Shown here piece by piece: positions 52,168 through 61,570 of a DNA stretch of 64,000 bases. Made by a program: the position numbers and the translations under genes. A model generated the notes under the pieces. It searched no databases, was not told the origin of the DNA, and saw only the letters and a program-made list of their open reading frames with translations. This DNA comes from QHXW01 sp035297145 (lineage in GTDB: Bacteria; Acidobacteriota; Terriglobia; Bryobacterales; Bryobacteraceae), in contig DATGZN010000101.1 in the NCBI GenBank assembly GCA_035297145.1, positions 1 to 64,000 on the forward strand, read 5' to 3'. Every line of letters begins with the position of its first letter. Within the stretch, counting starts at the first letter, position 1.

Positions 52168-52853
52168 TGGCCAACCAACCCCGTCTGGTGGAACTCCGGC
52201 GCAATGTACTGAAGCGCAATGATATTGTGGCGGGCGCCCTGCGCCTGCTCTTTCAGGAGATGGGCGTCACTGTGGTCAGCCTGGTTTCGAGCCCGGGCTC
52301 GGGCAAAACTGCGTTCCTGGAAAAGACTCTGACGCGGCTGCAACCGCGTTTCCGCGTTGGCGCGCTGGTGGGAGACCTAGCCACCGACAACGATGCGCAG
52401 CGTCTGGCGCGCAGTCACGCACGAGTCAGCCAGATTGTGACCGGCACCGTCTGCCACCTGGAAGCTGAAATGATTCGCAACGCCTTGGATGGCTGGAGCC
52501 TACCCGAGCTGGATTTCCTTTTCATCGAGAATGTCGGCAATCTGGTATGTCCTTCATCCTACGATCTGGGCGAGGAACTTCGGGCCGTATTGCTATCGGT
52601 GACCGAAGGCGAAGACAAGCCTCTTAAGTACCCGACCATCTTCAACAGCGCCGATGTCGCGGTAGTCACAAAAACCGATCTGGCGGAGGCTGTTGAATTT
52701 GACTGGCCGGCGGCCGAAACTAACATCCAAAGAGTTCGCCCCGGAATGCGCGTCCTGCGGGTTTCCGCCAAGACCGGGGCGGGACTAGATGAGTGGCTGG
52801 AATTGCTGCAGGGGCTCCGCGCACCAGCCCCTGGCGGCACCAGAGCCTCATAA
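52167..52853 (+). CDS. hypB: Hydrogenase nickel-incorporation GTPase HypB
   Basis: A 228-residue SIMIBI GTPase. The P-loop is VSSPGSGKT (about residue 41), and GDLATDNDAQRL, TGTVCHLEA, FIENVGNLVCPSSYDLGE and VTKTDLAEA follow, all diagnostic. The N-terminal His-rich nickel-storage and CxxGC metal regions found in some HypB proteins are absent, so nickel is delivered mainly by HypA. Overlap with hypA implies coupling. Convergent with hypE. Confidence 0.94.
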   Translation: MANQPRLVELRRNVLKRNDIVAGALRLLFQEMGVTVVSLVSSPGSGKTAFLEKTLTRLQPRFRVGALVGDLATDNDAQRLARSHARVSQIVTGTVCHLEAEMIRNALDGWSLPELDFLFIENVGNLVCPSSYDLGEELRAVLLSVTEGEDKPLKYPTIFNSADVAVVTKTDLAEAVEFDWPAAETNIQRVRPGMRVLRVSAKTGAGLDEWLELLQGLRAPAPGGTRAS

Positions 52854-52994
52854 GGTCAAGTGATTGGTGTGCCACCGCAGTAGTTGAGACGCCTTTATGC
52901 CGAACGGTTAATATCAGACGACACGTCGGGGACTGGTGTGCGCGTAGAATCGCCAACTAGCTCGTGTCCGTAGCGGTGTCTTTATCGCCTCCGC

Positions 52995-54041
52995 TCAGCA
53001 AATCCGCGGCAGTTGCTCGCCGCTCAACATGTCGAGCACGCGATGGCCGCCGATGCGGCTTTCGAGAGTCACGACGCCCGAGTGAGACTCGACCACGCGG
53101 CCGATGCGAGTGGCATCTTTGGCGACGGAGAATCCGCGCAAGAGTTCGAGGGTGTGAGCGGTATCTCGCTCTGGAACGAAGGCCACGAAGCGGCCTTCAT
53201 TGGCTACGTATAGAGGATCGAGCCCCAGGATTTCACAGGCACCACGGACGGGCTCGCGAACCGGCACTGCGAGTTCGGTGATCTGAATGCCCAGTCGCGC
53301 CGAAGTTGCGATCTCATTGACGGCCGATGCCAAACCGCCGCGGGTCAGATCTCGCAGGCAGTGTACTTCAATTCCGGCTTCGAGGAGCGCCTCGACTGGC
53401 TGCCAGAGCGGCGCAGTGTCGCTTTCAATGGGTGCTTCGAATTCGAGGCCCTCGCGCACCGAGAGGATGGCCACGCCATGCGCACCCAGATCGCCGCTCA
53501 CGATGATCGCGTCTCCCGCGCGAACCGCAGCCGGGCCGATATCGAGTGAGGTCTCGACGGCTCCGATGCCGGCCGTGTTGATGAAGACGCCGTCGCCCTT
53601 GCCTTTGTCCACAACTTTGGTATCGCCCGTGACGAGTTCTACGCCGGCGCGTTCGGCCGCCGCGCGCATGCTGGCCACAATAGTGCGGAGCATCTCCATG
53701 GGTAATCCTTCTTCCAGGATGAAGCCGGCGCTCAAGTAAAGTGGCCGGGCGCCACACATGGCCAAATCGTTGACCGTGCCGTTCACGGCGAGATCGCCGA
53801 TGGTGCCGCCGGGAAACACCAACGGCCGGACCACGTAGGAGTCGGTAGTGAAGGCCAGGCGGGCGCCGTTCACACTGAGTACAGCGCCATCGTGCCGGGC
53901 ATCGAGCGGAGGGCATCCAAAGGCAGGAAGAAAGATGCGCTCGATGAGTTGATTCGTCAGTTTGCCGCCGCCACCGTGCGCCAGCACGATGAAGTCATCG
54001 GCTGGGCGCGGCACTGGGCAACTCAGATTCACTTCCTTCAC
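52995..54041 (-). CDS. hypE: Hydrogenase maturation protein HypE
   Basis: A 348-residue ATP-dependent dehydratase. The N-terminal part has VLAHGGGGKLTNQLI, then HDGAVL, VVRPLVFPGGTIGDLAVNGT and GDTKVVDKGKGDGVFINT. It ends PRIC, whose terminal Cys takes the carbamoyl group from HypF and becomes the thiocyanate donating CN to iron. The start is read as GTG 54041, with GGAAGG about eight bases upstream, overlapping hypD by 47 bases; GTG 54032 is an alternative. The longer frame to 54152 lies inside hypD. Confidence 0.92.
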   Translation of the reverse strand: MKEVNLSCPVPRPADDFIVLAHGGGGKLTNQLIERIFLPAFGCPPLDARHDGAVLSVNGARLAFTTDSYVVRPLVFPGGTIGDLAVNGTVNDLAMCGARPLYLSAGFILEEGLPMEMLRTIVASMRAAAERAGVELVTGDTKVVDKGKGDGVFINTAGIGAVETSLDIGPAAVRAGDAIIVSGDLGAHGVAILSVREGLEFEAPIESDTAPLWQPVEALLEAGIEVHCLRDLTRGGLASAVNEIATSARLGIQITELAVPVREPVRGACEILGLDPLYVANEGRFVAFVPERDTAHTLELLRGFSVAKDATRIGRVVESHSGVVTLESRIGGHRVLDMLSGEQLPRIC

Positions 54042-55128
54042 ATGGGCGCCTTCCGTAGAGATAATAGGCAGCGCATGCGCCTTCGGAAGATACCATAGGC
54101 GCACCGAGCGGAAACTCCGGGGTGCAGCGGGTTCCAAAAGCCGGGCACTCAAACGGCTTTTTCAATCCTTGCAGGACCAGACCGGCGATGCATTCACTCG
54201 ATTCTTCGACCACGCCGACCCCGACCGGGAATCGTTCCTCGGCATCGAAAGCGCGATAGCGCTCGCGCAGCCGCAGCCCGCTCAACGGAATCTCACCGAT
54301 GCCGCGCCACTTGCGCGGAGCGACTTCGAACACCTCGGCGATGCGCGCTTGCGCCGGCCGATTCCCTTCCCTGCGCACCGCGCGCCGGTACTGGTTCTCG
54401 ACTTCAGCGCGGCCTTGCTCCAGTTGCGCGACCGCCATTTGCACGCCCTCCAGCAGATCGAGCGGCTCGAAGCCCGTGACCACGATGGGGACGTGCCAGC
54501 GCTGGCTGATCGGCTCATACTCCTCCCAGCCCATCACGGTGCAGACGTGGCCGGCGGCGAGAAAGGCGTGGATGCGGCAATTAGGCGATGCCAGAATGGC
54601 TTCCATCGCCGGCGGGACCAGGACATGCGCTACCAGAACCGAGAAATTGCGGATGCCCTCGCGTTCGGCCTGCCAGACGGCCATGGCATTGGCGGGCGCC
54701 GTGGTCTCGAAGCCCACCGCGAAGAAGACAATCTCGCGCGAGGGGTAGGCACGCGCCAGTTTTACGGCATCGAGTGGCGAATAAACAATGCGCACGTCCG
54801 CGCCCGACGCTTTCACATCCAGCAGGCTCTTCGAAGATCCCGGTACGCGCAGCATATCGCCGAAAGAGCAGAAGATCGTACCCGGCAGCGCTGCGATGGC
54901 GATAGATTTGTCGATCAGCTCGACTGGAGTCACGCAGACAGGGCAGCCCGGGCCATGCACCAGCGTGATTTCGGAAGGCAGTAAGTCCATCAGGCCGCTC
55001 TTGACTATGGTGTGGGTTTGGCCGCCACACACCTCCATCAACGTCCACGGGCGGTGCGCGGTCTCGCGAATCAAACGCGCAAGCTGCGTCGCCGTAGCGC
55101 TTTCCCGATACTCATCTAGGAATTTCAC
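53995..55128 (-). CDS. hypD: Hydrogenase maturation protein HypD
   Basis: A 377-residue Fe-S protein that assembles the Fe(CN)2CO unit. It has KFLDEYR at the start, MEVCGGQTHT and HGPGCPVCVTP with the key Cys, VGFETTAPANA, and late Cys residues (ECIAGLVLQGLKKPFECPAFG). The start is GTG 55128, forming a GTGA overlap with the hypC stop. HypD binds HypC and HypE in the maturation scaffold. Confidence 0.95.
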   Translation of the reverse strand: MKFLDEYRESATATQLARLIRETAHRPWTLMEVCGGQTHTIVKSGLMDLLPSEITLVHGPGCPVCVTPVELIDKSIAIAALPGTIFCSFGDMLRVPGSSKSLLDVKASGADVRIVYSPLDAVKLARAYPSREIVFFAVGFETTAPANAMAVWQAEREGIRNFSVLVAHVLVPPAMEAILASPNCRIHAFLAAGHVCTVMGWEEYEPISQRWHVPIVVTGFEPLDLLEGVQMAVAQLEQGRAEVENQYRRAVRREGNRPAQARIAEVFEVAPRKWRGIGEIPLSGLRLRERYRAFDAEERFPVGVGVVEESSECIAGLVLQGLKKPFECPAFGTRCTPEFPLGAPMVSSEGACAAYYLYGRRPCEGSESELPSAAPSR

Positions 55129-55376
55129 GGGCCTTCCAGCTCTTCGAGTTGCTCCATTTCGCGCAAGGTCTCGAAAATCTTTTGCGCCTCGGCTTGATCC
55201 ACGACACTCAAGGAGAAGCCTACATGGACGAGCACGTAATCTCCGACCGCGGCTTCTGGCGTATAAGCCAGGCACACTTCTTTCAGCACGCCGCCGAAAT
55301 CGACCTTGCCGCGCCGAAAGTTAAGACCCTCCTCTTCGATGAGGCTGACCAGCTTGCCCGGCACCGCGAGACACAT
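55125..55376 (-). CDS. hypC: Hydrogenase maturation chaperone HypC
   Basis: An 83-residue protein starting MCLAVPGKLV, whose Cys2 is the essential ligand. DYVLVHVGFSLSVVDQAEA is the other conserved segment. It holds the Fe(CN)2CO unit with HypD and delivers it to the hydrogenase large subunit. It lies three bases after the hypF stop and overlaps hypD. Confidence 0.95.
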   Translation of the reverse strand: MCLAVPGKLVSLIEEEGLNFRRGKVDFGGVLKEVCLAYTPEAAVGDYVLVHVGFSLSVVDQAEAQKIFETLREMEQLEELEGP

Positions 55377-55379
55377 GCT

Positions 55380-57599
55380 CTATCCTCCCACGCCCAGCGC
55401 TGCGATGACCGCCTGTCCCAGTGCGACGCCGCCGTCGTTGGGCGGAACACGCTGGTGCGTGTACACCTGAAACCCGCGCGCTTCGAGCAATGCCGCCGTC
55501 CGCTCCACCAAGTAACCATTTTGGAAGACTCCGCCGCTCAGCGCCACTTGCGGTACGCCGGATTGTTCGGCAACGCTCACGATCCAGTTGGCCAGAGCGT
55601 TGTGAAAGCGGGCGGAAATACGCGATGCATCTTCACCGTGGACCACGTCGCGGCGCACGGCCTCGATCATCGGAGCCCAATCGCCATCGATGAGCGGATA
55701 GGCGTCGTCTGTCGCTTCGTCAATCTGGCGTTCCAGAAGCATCGCCGCCTGTCCTTCGAAACGGCTTTCATCGGCAACTCCCGCGATGGATGCGACCGCA
55801 TCGAACAGCCGGCCGGCGCTCGTGGTCCACGGCGCGTTCACACCGCGTGCCAGCATTTGTAACACAACCGATCGCTGCGGCCGTTCGGGAACTGCCTCCG
55901 GCCCGACCGCGGCTGCGAGCAAGCTTGCGGCCGAGCGCCAACCTTCGCGTACCGCTGCTTCGCCACCCGGCAGCCGAAACGGGCGAAAGTGTGCAACGCG
56001 CTCGAACTTCGCGCCATCCGCCAGGAAGAATTCCCCGCCCCAAATCGTGCCGTCGGTTCCGTAGCCCGTGCCATCCCATGAGACACCCAGGTACGGCCCG
56101 CGCAGCCCGTTTTCAGCGGCGCACGCGGCCACGTGCGCCTGATGGTGCTGGATCTGTACGACGGGCAGCCCCGAAGCCAAGGCCCAGCGCGTCGAAGCGT
56201 AATCGGGATGCAGATCGCAGGCCACCAGCTTCGGCTCGAAGCGATAGAGCCGGCAGAGATCGCTGATTGCGCGCTTGAAGGCAGTCCGCGCTTGCAAGGT
56301 ATCCAGATCTCCCACATGCTGGCTGAGAAAAACCTGCTGTCCGGCAGCAATCGCTATGGTGTTTTTCAAATGCCCGCCCACCGCGAGCACAGGCGACAGA
56401 TCGAATCCCATGAATACAGGCAGCGGCGCGTACCCTCTGGCTCGTCGCATCACGCTGGCGCGACCGCGCACCACGCGAGCCACCGAATCGTCACAAGACC
56501 GGGCGATGGCACGGTCATGCACCAGAAATAGATCGGCGATTTCACTCATCCGCGTGCGGGCGTCATCGTTATCGGTGGCAATCGGCTCATCACTGAGGTT
56601 GCCGCTCGTAGCAACCACCGGGAACGGGTGGGCCTCCATCAGAAGGTGATGCAGCGGCGAATAAGGGAGCATCACGCCAAGATATGGCGAAGAACTTGCT
56701 ACGTTCTGAGCGATTCCAGGCCTGCCATTCGGTCGCAGCAGCACGATGGGTGCGGCGGCGGATGTCAATAGCCGCTCCTCGGCCAGCGAGACGTGGCAAT
56801 ACTGGCGAACCATTTCGAGCGAAGGCATCATCACCGCGAAGGGTTTCTCCTCACGGCCTTTGCGGATGCGCAGGCGCGCCACGGCATCAGACTGCCGCGC
56901 GTCCACCAGCAATTGAAATCCGCCAATCCCCTTGAGAGCAACAATTCCACCAGCGAGAATCGTCTCAGCAGCGCGCTCGATGGGCGGCTCCTCAACAGCC
57001 GCGCCCTGCTCCACAGCCCACAACCGGGGGCCACATCGCGAGCAGGCATTCGGCTGGGCGTGAAAGCGCCGGTCCAGAGGATCGGCGTATTCGCGCTGGC
57101 ATTCCGGACACATGGCGAATGCGCGCATTGTGGTGCGCGGCCGATCATAAGGGATGTCTTCGATGATGGTGTATCGCGGACCGCAATGAGTGCAGTTGGT
57201 AAACGCATAGCCGTAGCGCCGGTCAGCAGGATCCCGCAACTCCGCCAGACAAGCAGGACACGTGGCGAGATCCGGCTGCACGCTGGCTGTCTTATCGGCT
57301 GCCTGGTCGGAAGTACGGATCTCGAAACCACGCAGGCCGGTGGGCGCGAGGACGGCGGTCTCGCGGGTCAAAACGACCGCGGCGCCGGGCTTTTCGGCGT
57401 CCAGACGATCCAGGAATCGATCCAGTACCTCGGAAGCGCCTTCGACCTCTAAAATAAGGCCGGCGCTGGAGTTACACACCCAGCCGGACAGCCCCAATTC
57501 CACCGCGAGCCGGTAAACGAACGGCCGGAAGCCGACGCCCTGGACAGCGCCACTGAGGGCAACATGCAAGCGCACGGTGTTCGATTCCGCAACAGCCAT
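55380..57599 (-). CDS. hypF: Carbamoyltransferase HypF
   Basis: A 739-residue protein with four parts in order. These are an acylphosphatase-like domain (VQGVGFRPFVYRLA, about residues 15-30), two zinc fingers (CPACLAEL...CTHCG and CPECQ...CSRCG, about 110-185), a YrdC-like carbamoyl-AMP domain, and a Kae1-like transferase domain (IQHHQAHVAACAAENG, then ALSGGVFQNGYLV). It uses carbamoyl phosphate and ATP to carbamoylate the HypE C-terminal Cys. It is the first gene of hypF-C-D-E. Confidence 0.95.
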   Translation of the reverse strand: MAVAESNTVRLHVALSGAVQGVGFRPFVYRLAVELGLSGWVCNSSAGLILEVEGASEVLDRFLDRLDAEKPGAAVVLTRETAVLAPTGLRGFEIRTSDQAADKTASVQPDLATCPACLAELRDPADRRYGYAFTNCTHCGPRYTIIEDIPYDRPRTTMRAFAMCPECQREYADPLDRRFHAQPNACSRCGPRLWAVEQGAAVEEPPIERAAETILAGGIVALKGIGGFQLLVDARQSDAVARLRIRKGREEKPFAVMMPSLEMVRQYCHVSLAEERLLTSAAAPIVLLRPNGRPGIAQNVASSSPYLGVMLPYSPLHHLLMEAHPFPVVATSGNLSDEPIATDNDDARTRMSEIADLFLVHDRAIARSCDDSVARVVRGRASVMRRARGYAPLPVFMGFDLSPVLAVGGHLKNTIAIAAGQQVFLSQHVGDLDTLQARTAFKRAISDLCRLYRFEPKLVACDLHPDYASTRWALASGLPVVQIQHHQAHVAACAAENGLRGPYLGVSWDGTGYGTDGTIWGGEFFLADGAKFERVAHFRPFRLPGGEAAVREGWRSAASLLAAAVGPEAVPERPQRSVVLQMLARGVNAPWTTSAGRLFDAVASIAGVADESRFEGQAAMLLERQIDEATDDAYPLIDGDWAPMIEAVRRDVVHGEDASRISARFHNALANWIVSVAEQSGVPQVALSGGVFQNGYLVERTAALLEARGFQVYTHQRVPPNDGGVALGQAVIAALGVGG

Positions 57600-57711
57600 T
57601 CCTCCTTAACAGTACAACGCCCGGCAGGCATACCATGGGATGTGCGGCCCCCAGTTTCCCGGAACAAAATCCGGCCAAATCCGTATGAGCGTTCTTAGAG
57701 GATTGCGCAAA

Positions 57712-59418
57712 ATGAGAATCGCCGGCGTCCTGCTGCTCTTTGCCTGTTCGACAGTCAACCTGCCCGCGACGTCCCAGAGCCACTACTGCTGGACCGAGGG
57801 GATGCGGCGATTCGACGTCACCGCGCGCGGACCGGTCGAGTTCAGCGATGACGATCGGGATGTGAAACGGCTCTCACCCGGCGGCTACTTCCGCGTGGAG
57901 GAGAACTACGTCCTCTTATTCGCCGGCCGCTGGTACGAGGTAAGCGCGGACTCGCTGGGCCGGTTGTCGCGCACTTATTATGACCACGGGCGCGAGCGGC
58001 CGTTGGACAGCCAGGGCCAGGCATGGCTGATGCGCGCGATGCCAGAGGCTATCCGCCATACCGGACTGGGCGCGGGTCCCAGACTGCAACGAATCCTTAA
58101 GCAGAGCGGACCGGCCGCAGCGTTGACCGAGATTTCGAGAATCGACAGCGACGAATCGAAACGGATCTATCTCCAGGAGCTCATTACGAAAAATGGGCTG
58201 GGCCGGGAGCCTTTGGAAGGCGCCATGCTGCAAGCGCGCAAAATCGGCTCGGACGACGAGAAGAGCGACCTGCTGAGATCCGTGGCGCCCTACTATCTGA
58301 AGGATGGGCTGCGCGAGCCGATCTATCAGGTGGCTGGGACCATCGGTTCCGACGAGGATCGCGCCAATGTGCTTTGCGACCTGGTCGACCGGGATCTCGC
58401 TTCACGGGAAAGCCTGAAGTTGGCGGCTAAGACGGCGAATCACATCGGTTCAGATGAGGAGAAGGCCAAGGTCCTGGTGAAGGTGGCCGAGCGATACAAA
58501 GGCGATCGCGAGGTCGGCCGGGCCTTGCTGGCCAGCGCGAGCACCATCGGATCGGACGAAGAGCGGCACCGCGTTCTCGCGGCCGCACTGGCAGCAAGCG
58601 GCAACGATCGTGAAATGCTGCAGGAAGCGTTGCGTTCGGGAGCCGGCATAGGGTCGGATGAAGAAAAAGCCGCACTGCTCACCCAGGCTGCTCCGCATTA
58701 CCTGGAAGACGATTTCACGCGCCGTGCCTTTTTCGAAGCCGCTGGCACGATCGGTTCCGATGAAGAGCGGCGGAAAGTTCTGTCGGCGCTGTTGCGCCGC
58801 TCCGGCCTGACGGATGCAACGCTTGCCGATGTCGCCCGTTGCGCCAAGTCCATCGGCTCCGACGAAGAAAAGGCCGGTGTGTTAGCCGAGATGGCGGATG
58901 CCAACCTGCAAAATCCTGCGGTGCGCACGGCTTTCTTTGCGGCTACGGACAGCATCGGCTCGGACGAGGAGCGCAAGAAGGTACTGGTGGCTGTGGCGCA
59001 CCACGCCGGCAATAGCGCCGAGATTCTCTCGGAAATCGCGCGATCCGCCAGGCACATCGGCTCGGATGACGAGAAGGCGGAAGTGCTGGCAGAGGTCGCG
59101 TCGGCCCACTCGCCGAATAGCCAGCTTCGCGACGAGTTTTTCGCGGCAGTCGATTCCATTGGTTCTGAAGACGAGCGCGGCAAAGTCCTGTCCACGATGC
59201 TACGGACGCGCAGCCTCGGAAAGGAGACCGTGATTCGCGTGATCGAATCCGCGGAACGCATCTCCTCAGACGAGATCAAAGCCAACATCCTCACCAAAGT
59301 CGTCGAATCCCCGGCCGGTGACGACCCACAGGTTCGCGCGGCTCTGCAGAAGGCGCTAAAGTCCATCCAATCCGACGGCGAGTACCGGCGGATCATGTCA
59401 GCGTACACGAAGCAGTAA
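57712..59418 (+). CDS. Secreted HEAT-like repeat protein with a 34-residue IGSDEEK/R repeat
   Basis: A 568-residue exported protein; the start is ATG 57712, with AGAGGA nine bases upstream and a signal peptide beginning there. After an N-terminal beta part of about 115 residues come thirteen repeats of about 34 residues, each opening with I-x-S-D/E-x-E/x-K/R and a VL two to three residues on. From repeat 2 to repeat 12 the seventh residue alternates strictly Lys, Arg, Lys, Arg. The repeats should form an alpha-solenoid. Similar SDYEK-type repeats occur near BlaR1-like proteins in acidobacteria. No catalytic residue is seen. Confidence 0.75.
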   Translation: MRIAGVLLLFACSTVNLPATSQSHYCWTEGMRRFDVTARGPVEFSDDDRDVKRLSPGGYFRVEENYVLLFAGRWYEVSADSLGRLSRTYYDHGRERPLDSQGQAWLMRAMPEAIRHTGLGAGPRLQRILKQSGPAAALTEISRIDSDESKRIYLQELITKNGLGREPLEGAMLQARKIGSDDEKSDLLRSVAPYYLKDGLREPIYQVAGTIGSDEDRANVLCDLVDRDLASRESLKLAAKTANHIGSDEEKAKVLVKVAERYKGDREVGRALLASASTIGSDEERHRVLAAALAASGNDREMLQEALRSGAGIGSDEEKAALLTQAAPHYLEDDFTRRAFFEAAGTIGSDEERRKVLSALLRRSGLTDATLADVARCAKSIGSDEEKAGVLAEMADANLQNPAVRTAFFAATDSIGSDEERKKVLVAVAHHAGNSAEILSEIARSARHIGSDDEKAEVLAEVASAHSPNSQLRDEFFAAVDSIGSEDERGKVLSTMLRTRSLGKETVIRVIESAERISSDEIKANILTKVVESPAGDDPQVRAALQKALKSIQSDGEYRRIMSAYTKQ

Positions 59419-59740
59419 TCCGTTTCCAACGGGACTCCGGCGCCCCCCCAACAGCCCCAGGATCCCTCCGTAAGCCCGGCTCACGAAGCTCGGGCCGCTC
59501 CCTCTGCGCTCTCTCCATTGCCAGGTACGAACCGTAAACGCTGAGCAGCAGTTCTGCCGCGTCCTGAACCGGCGAGCACTCGACGCGGTACGCGTCAACC
59601 AGGTTATTTTCTTGGGTGTTCTCGGCGACTCGGCGTCTCGGCGGCTCGGCGTTGAAAAGTAGTCGTTCGCTTTAGCACTAAGTACAGTCCCGCGAGTACC
59701 CTCCCCCGAAATCCCGTAGAATGAATTTGGGTTGCATCGG
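59419..59740. other. Intergenic region with a short CTCGGCG tandem repeat
   Basis: 59620-59651 has four CTCGGCG units with one-base spacers (TCTCGGCGA, CTCGGCGT, CTCGGCGG, CTCGGCG), a string like the dispersed CTTGGCGTCTTGGCGG elements of many environmental bacteria. The rest shows no gene. Confidence 0.5.
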
Positions 59741-61570
59741 ATGACCATCAGACTTACGCTTTTCCTGCTCGCCGCAGTGAGCCTTTTTGCGCAGCGCCCC
59801 CGCGATTTCGAGCGGCAAGTGCGGCACGCGTCTCGAGGGGTACATGGCGCGGTGGCCGCGGGCAGTGATTACGCGGTGGATGCGGGCATGCGCATGTATT
59901 ACAAAGGCGGTAACGCCGTGGACGTTGGCGTGGCCACCACGTTCGCCGCCGCCGTCTCCGAGTTTTCGCACATCGGGTTTGGCGGCGAGGCGCCCATTCT
60001 CATCCGCACGCGCGACGGCAAAGTGCACGCGATCGCCGGCGTGGGCACCATGCCCAAAATGGCCACTGCCGAATTCTTCCGCACGCGCCAGATACAGCCG
60101 GGCGAACTAACGTCGGCCCCGGAGAAGGGCGGATTGAAAGGCATGGTCCCGGTCGCCGGACTCATGCCCGCGCTGGTTCCCGGCATGGTGGATGCAGAAC
60201 TCGTGGCTCTTCGCGAGTACGGCACCAAATCTTTCAGCGAAGTGATCGCCCCGGCCATCGATCTGGCGGATGGCCTGGGAATCGACGAAACTCGCGCGGG
60301 CGCGATCGAGCGCAATGTCCGCTTCTTCGAGCTCTGGCCCACTTCGGCGCACGTCTTCATTCCCGGCGATCGCGTCACTATGCCCGGCGAGATTTTCCGC
60401 CAGCCCGATCTGGCGCGGACCCTGCGTTCGATGGCCGAGGTCGAAAAGAAGGCGCTGGCTGGGGGCGCGAGCCGCACCGCTGCTATTGACGCCGTGCGGG
60501 ATTATTTCTACCGCGGTGATATTGCGCGTCGCATCGACAAGTTCAGCCGTGAGAACCAGGGATTGCTGCGCTACGAGGACATGGCCGCCTTTCACCTGGC
60601 ACCCGAGGATCCCGTAACCACCACGTTTCAAGGCATACAAGTGTACAAGCCCGGTTTCTGGAGTCAGGGCCCGGCGCTGGTTGAGGCTTTGAATATCCTG
60701 GAAAGCTACGACCTGCGTGCCATGCGATGGAACTCGACGGACTATCTCCACACGCTGGTGGAAGCGCTGAAGCTGGCCTACGCCGACCGCGACACCTACT
60801 ACGGCGACCCGAAATTCAATCACATTCCGGCCGACCGTCTGCTCTCAAAGGACTACGCGGCCGAACGGCGGAAGCTGATCGGCGCGGTTGCTTCACTCGA
60901 TTTTCGGCCGGGCAAGATTGGCCCACACCCGCCACTGCATCCTTCCGAAGCCGAGACGGTGCACTTCAAAATCGACGACGCACTCATGGCGCGCGACACC
61001 ACGTGCGTGGACGCCATCGATAAGGATGGCATCATGTTCTCGTCCACTCCGTCTGGCGCGTGGCTCCCGTCGGTGATCGCGGGCGATACCGGAATCTCGC
61101 TCACGCAGCGCGCGCAGAGTTTTCTCCTCGTCCCAGGTCATCCCAACGAACTGGCTGGTGGAAAGCGGCCGCGCATCACGCTAAGCCCGACATTGGTTTT
61201 GAAAGACGACAAACCATATCTTGCGCTCTCTACGCCGGGCGGCGACAATCAGGATCAGTCGCTGCTGCAAATCCTGCTCGACGTGGTTGAGTTCGGCATG
61301 AATGCCGAGCAGGCCATCGAAGCGCCGCGTTTCCAAACGCGCCATCTGGTATCGAGCTTCGACAATCACGCCATGAACCCCGGCGACCTTCTGCTGGACG
61401 AGCGCATCAATGCAACCGTAGCGACGGAACTCGCCGAGCGTCACCATCGCGTGGGAACGCGCTCGCGCTGGGCAAGCGGCGCCGCGCCCGTGCTGATTCG
61501 CGTCACGCCTGACGGCGTGATCGAAGCGGGCGCTGACCCCTACGCATATCGCGAAGCGCGCGCGTGGTAA
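59741..61570 (+). CDS. ggt: Gamma-glutamyltransferase family protein
   Basis: A 609-residue exported Ntn hydrolase (signal peptide about 1-18). The processing site and nucleophile are in MARDTTCVDAIDKDG, with T421 the catalytic Thr. The usual next residue His is Cys here. GGNAVDVGVATTFA, FGGEAPILIRTRDG, STPSGAW and LSTPGGDNQDQSLLQILL are the family signatures, the last giving the oxyanion and substrate loop. It probably cleaves gamma-glutamyl compounds such as glutathione in the periplasm. The start ATG 59741 begins the signal peptide. The next gene starts at once (GTG 61571). Confidence 0.9.
   Translation: MTIRLTLFLLAAVSLFAQRPRDFERQVRHASRGVHGAVAAGSDYAVDAGMRMYYKGGNAVDVGVATTFAAAVSEFSHIGFGGEAPILIRTRDGKVHAIAGVGTMPKMATAEFFRTRQIQPGELTSAPEKGGLKGMVPVAGLMPALVPGMVDAELVALREYGTKSFSEVIAPAIDLADGLGIDETRAGAIERNVRFFELWPTSAHVFIPGDRVTMPGEIFRQPDLARTLRSMAEVEKKALAGGASRTAAIDAVRDYFYRGDIARRIDKFSRENQGLLRYEDMAAFHLAPEDPVTTTFQGIQVYKPGFWSQGPALVEALNILESYDLRAMRWNSTDYLHTLVEALKLAYADRDTYYGDPKFNHIPADRLLSKDYAAERRKLIGAVASLDFRPGKIGPHPPLHPSEAETVHFKIDDALMARDTTCVDAIDKDGIMFSSTPSGAWLPSVIAGDTGISLTQRAQSFLLVPGHPNELAGGKRPRITLSPTLVLKDDKPYLALSTPGGDNQDQSLLQILLDVVEFGMNAEQAIEAPRFQTRHLVSSFDNHAMNPGDLLLDERINATVATELAERHHRVGTRSRWASGAAPVLIRVTPDGVIEAGADPYAYREARAW

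Noticed and set aside
53962..54984. Plus-strand frame across hypE/hypD
   Set aside because: Both minus-strand genes have all conserved residues; the plus frame is a shadow.
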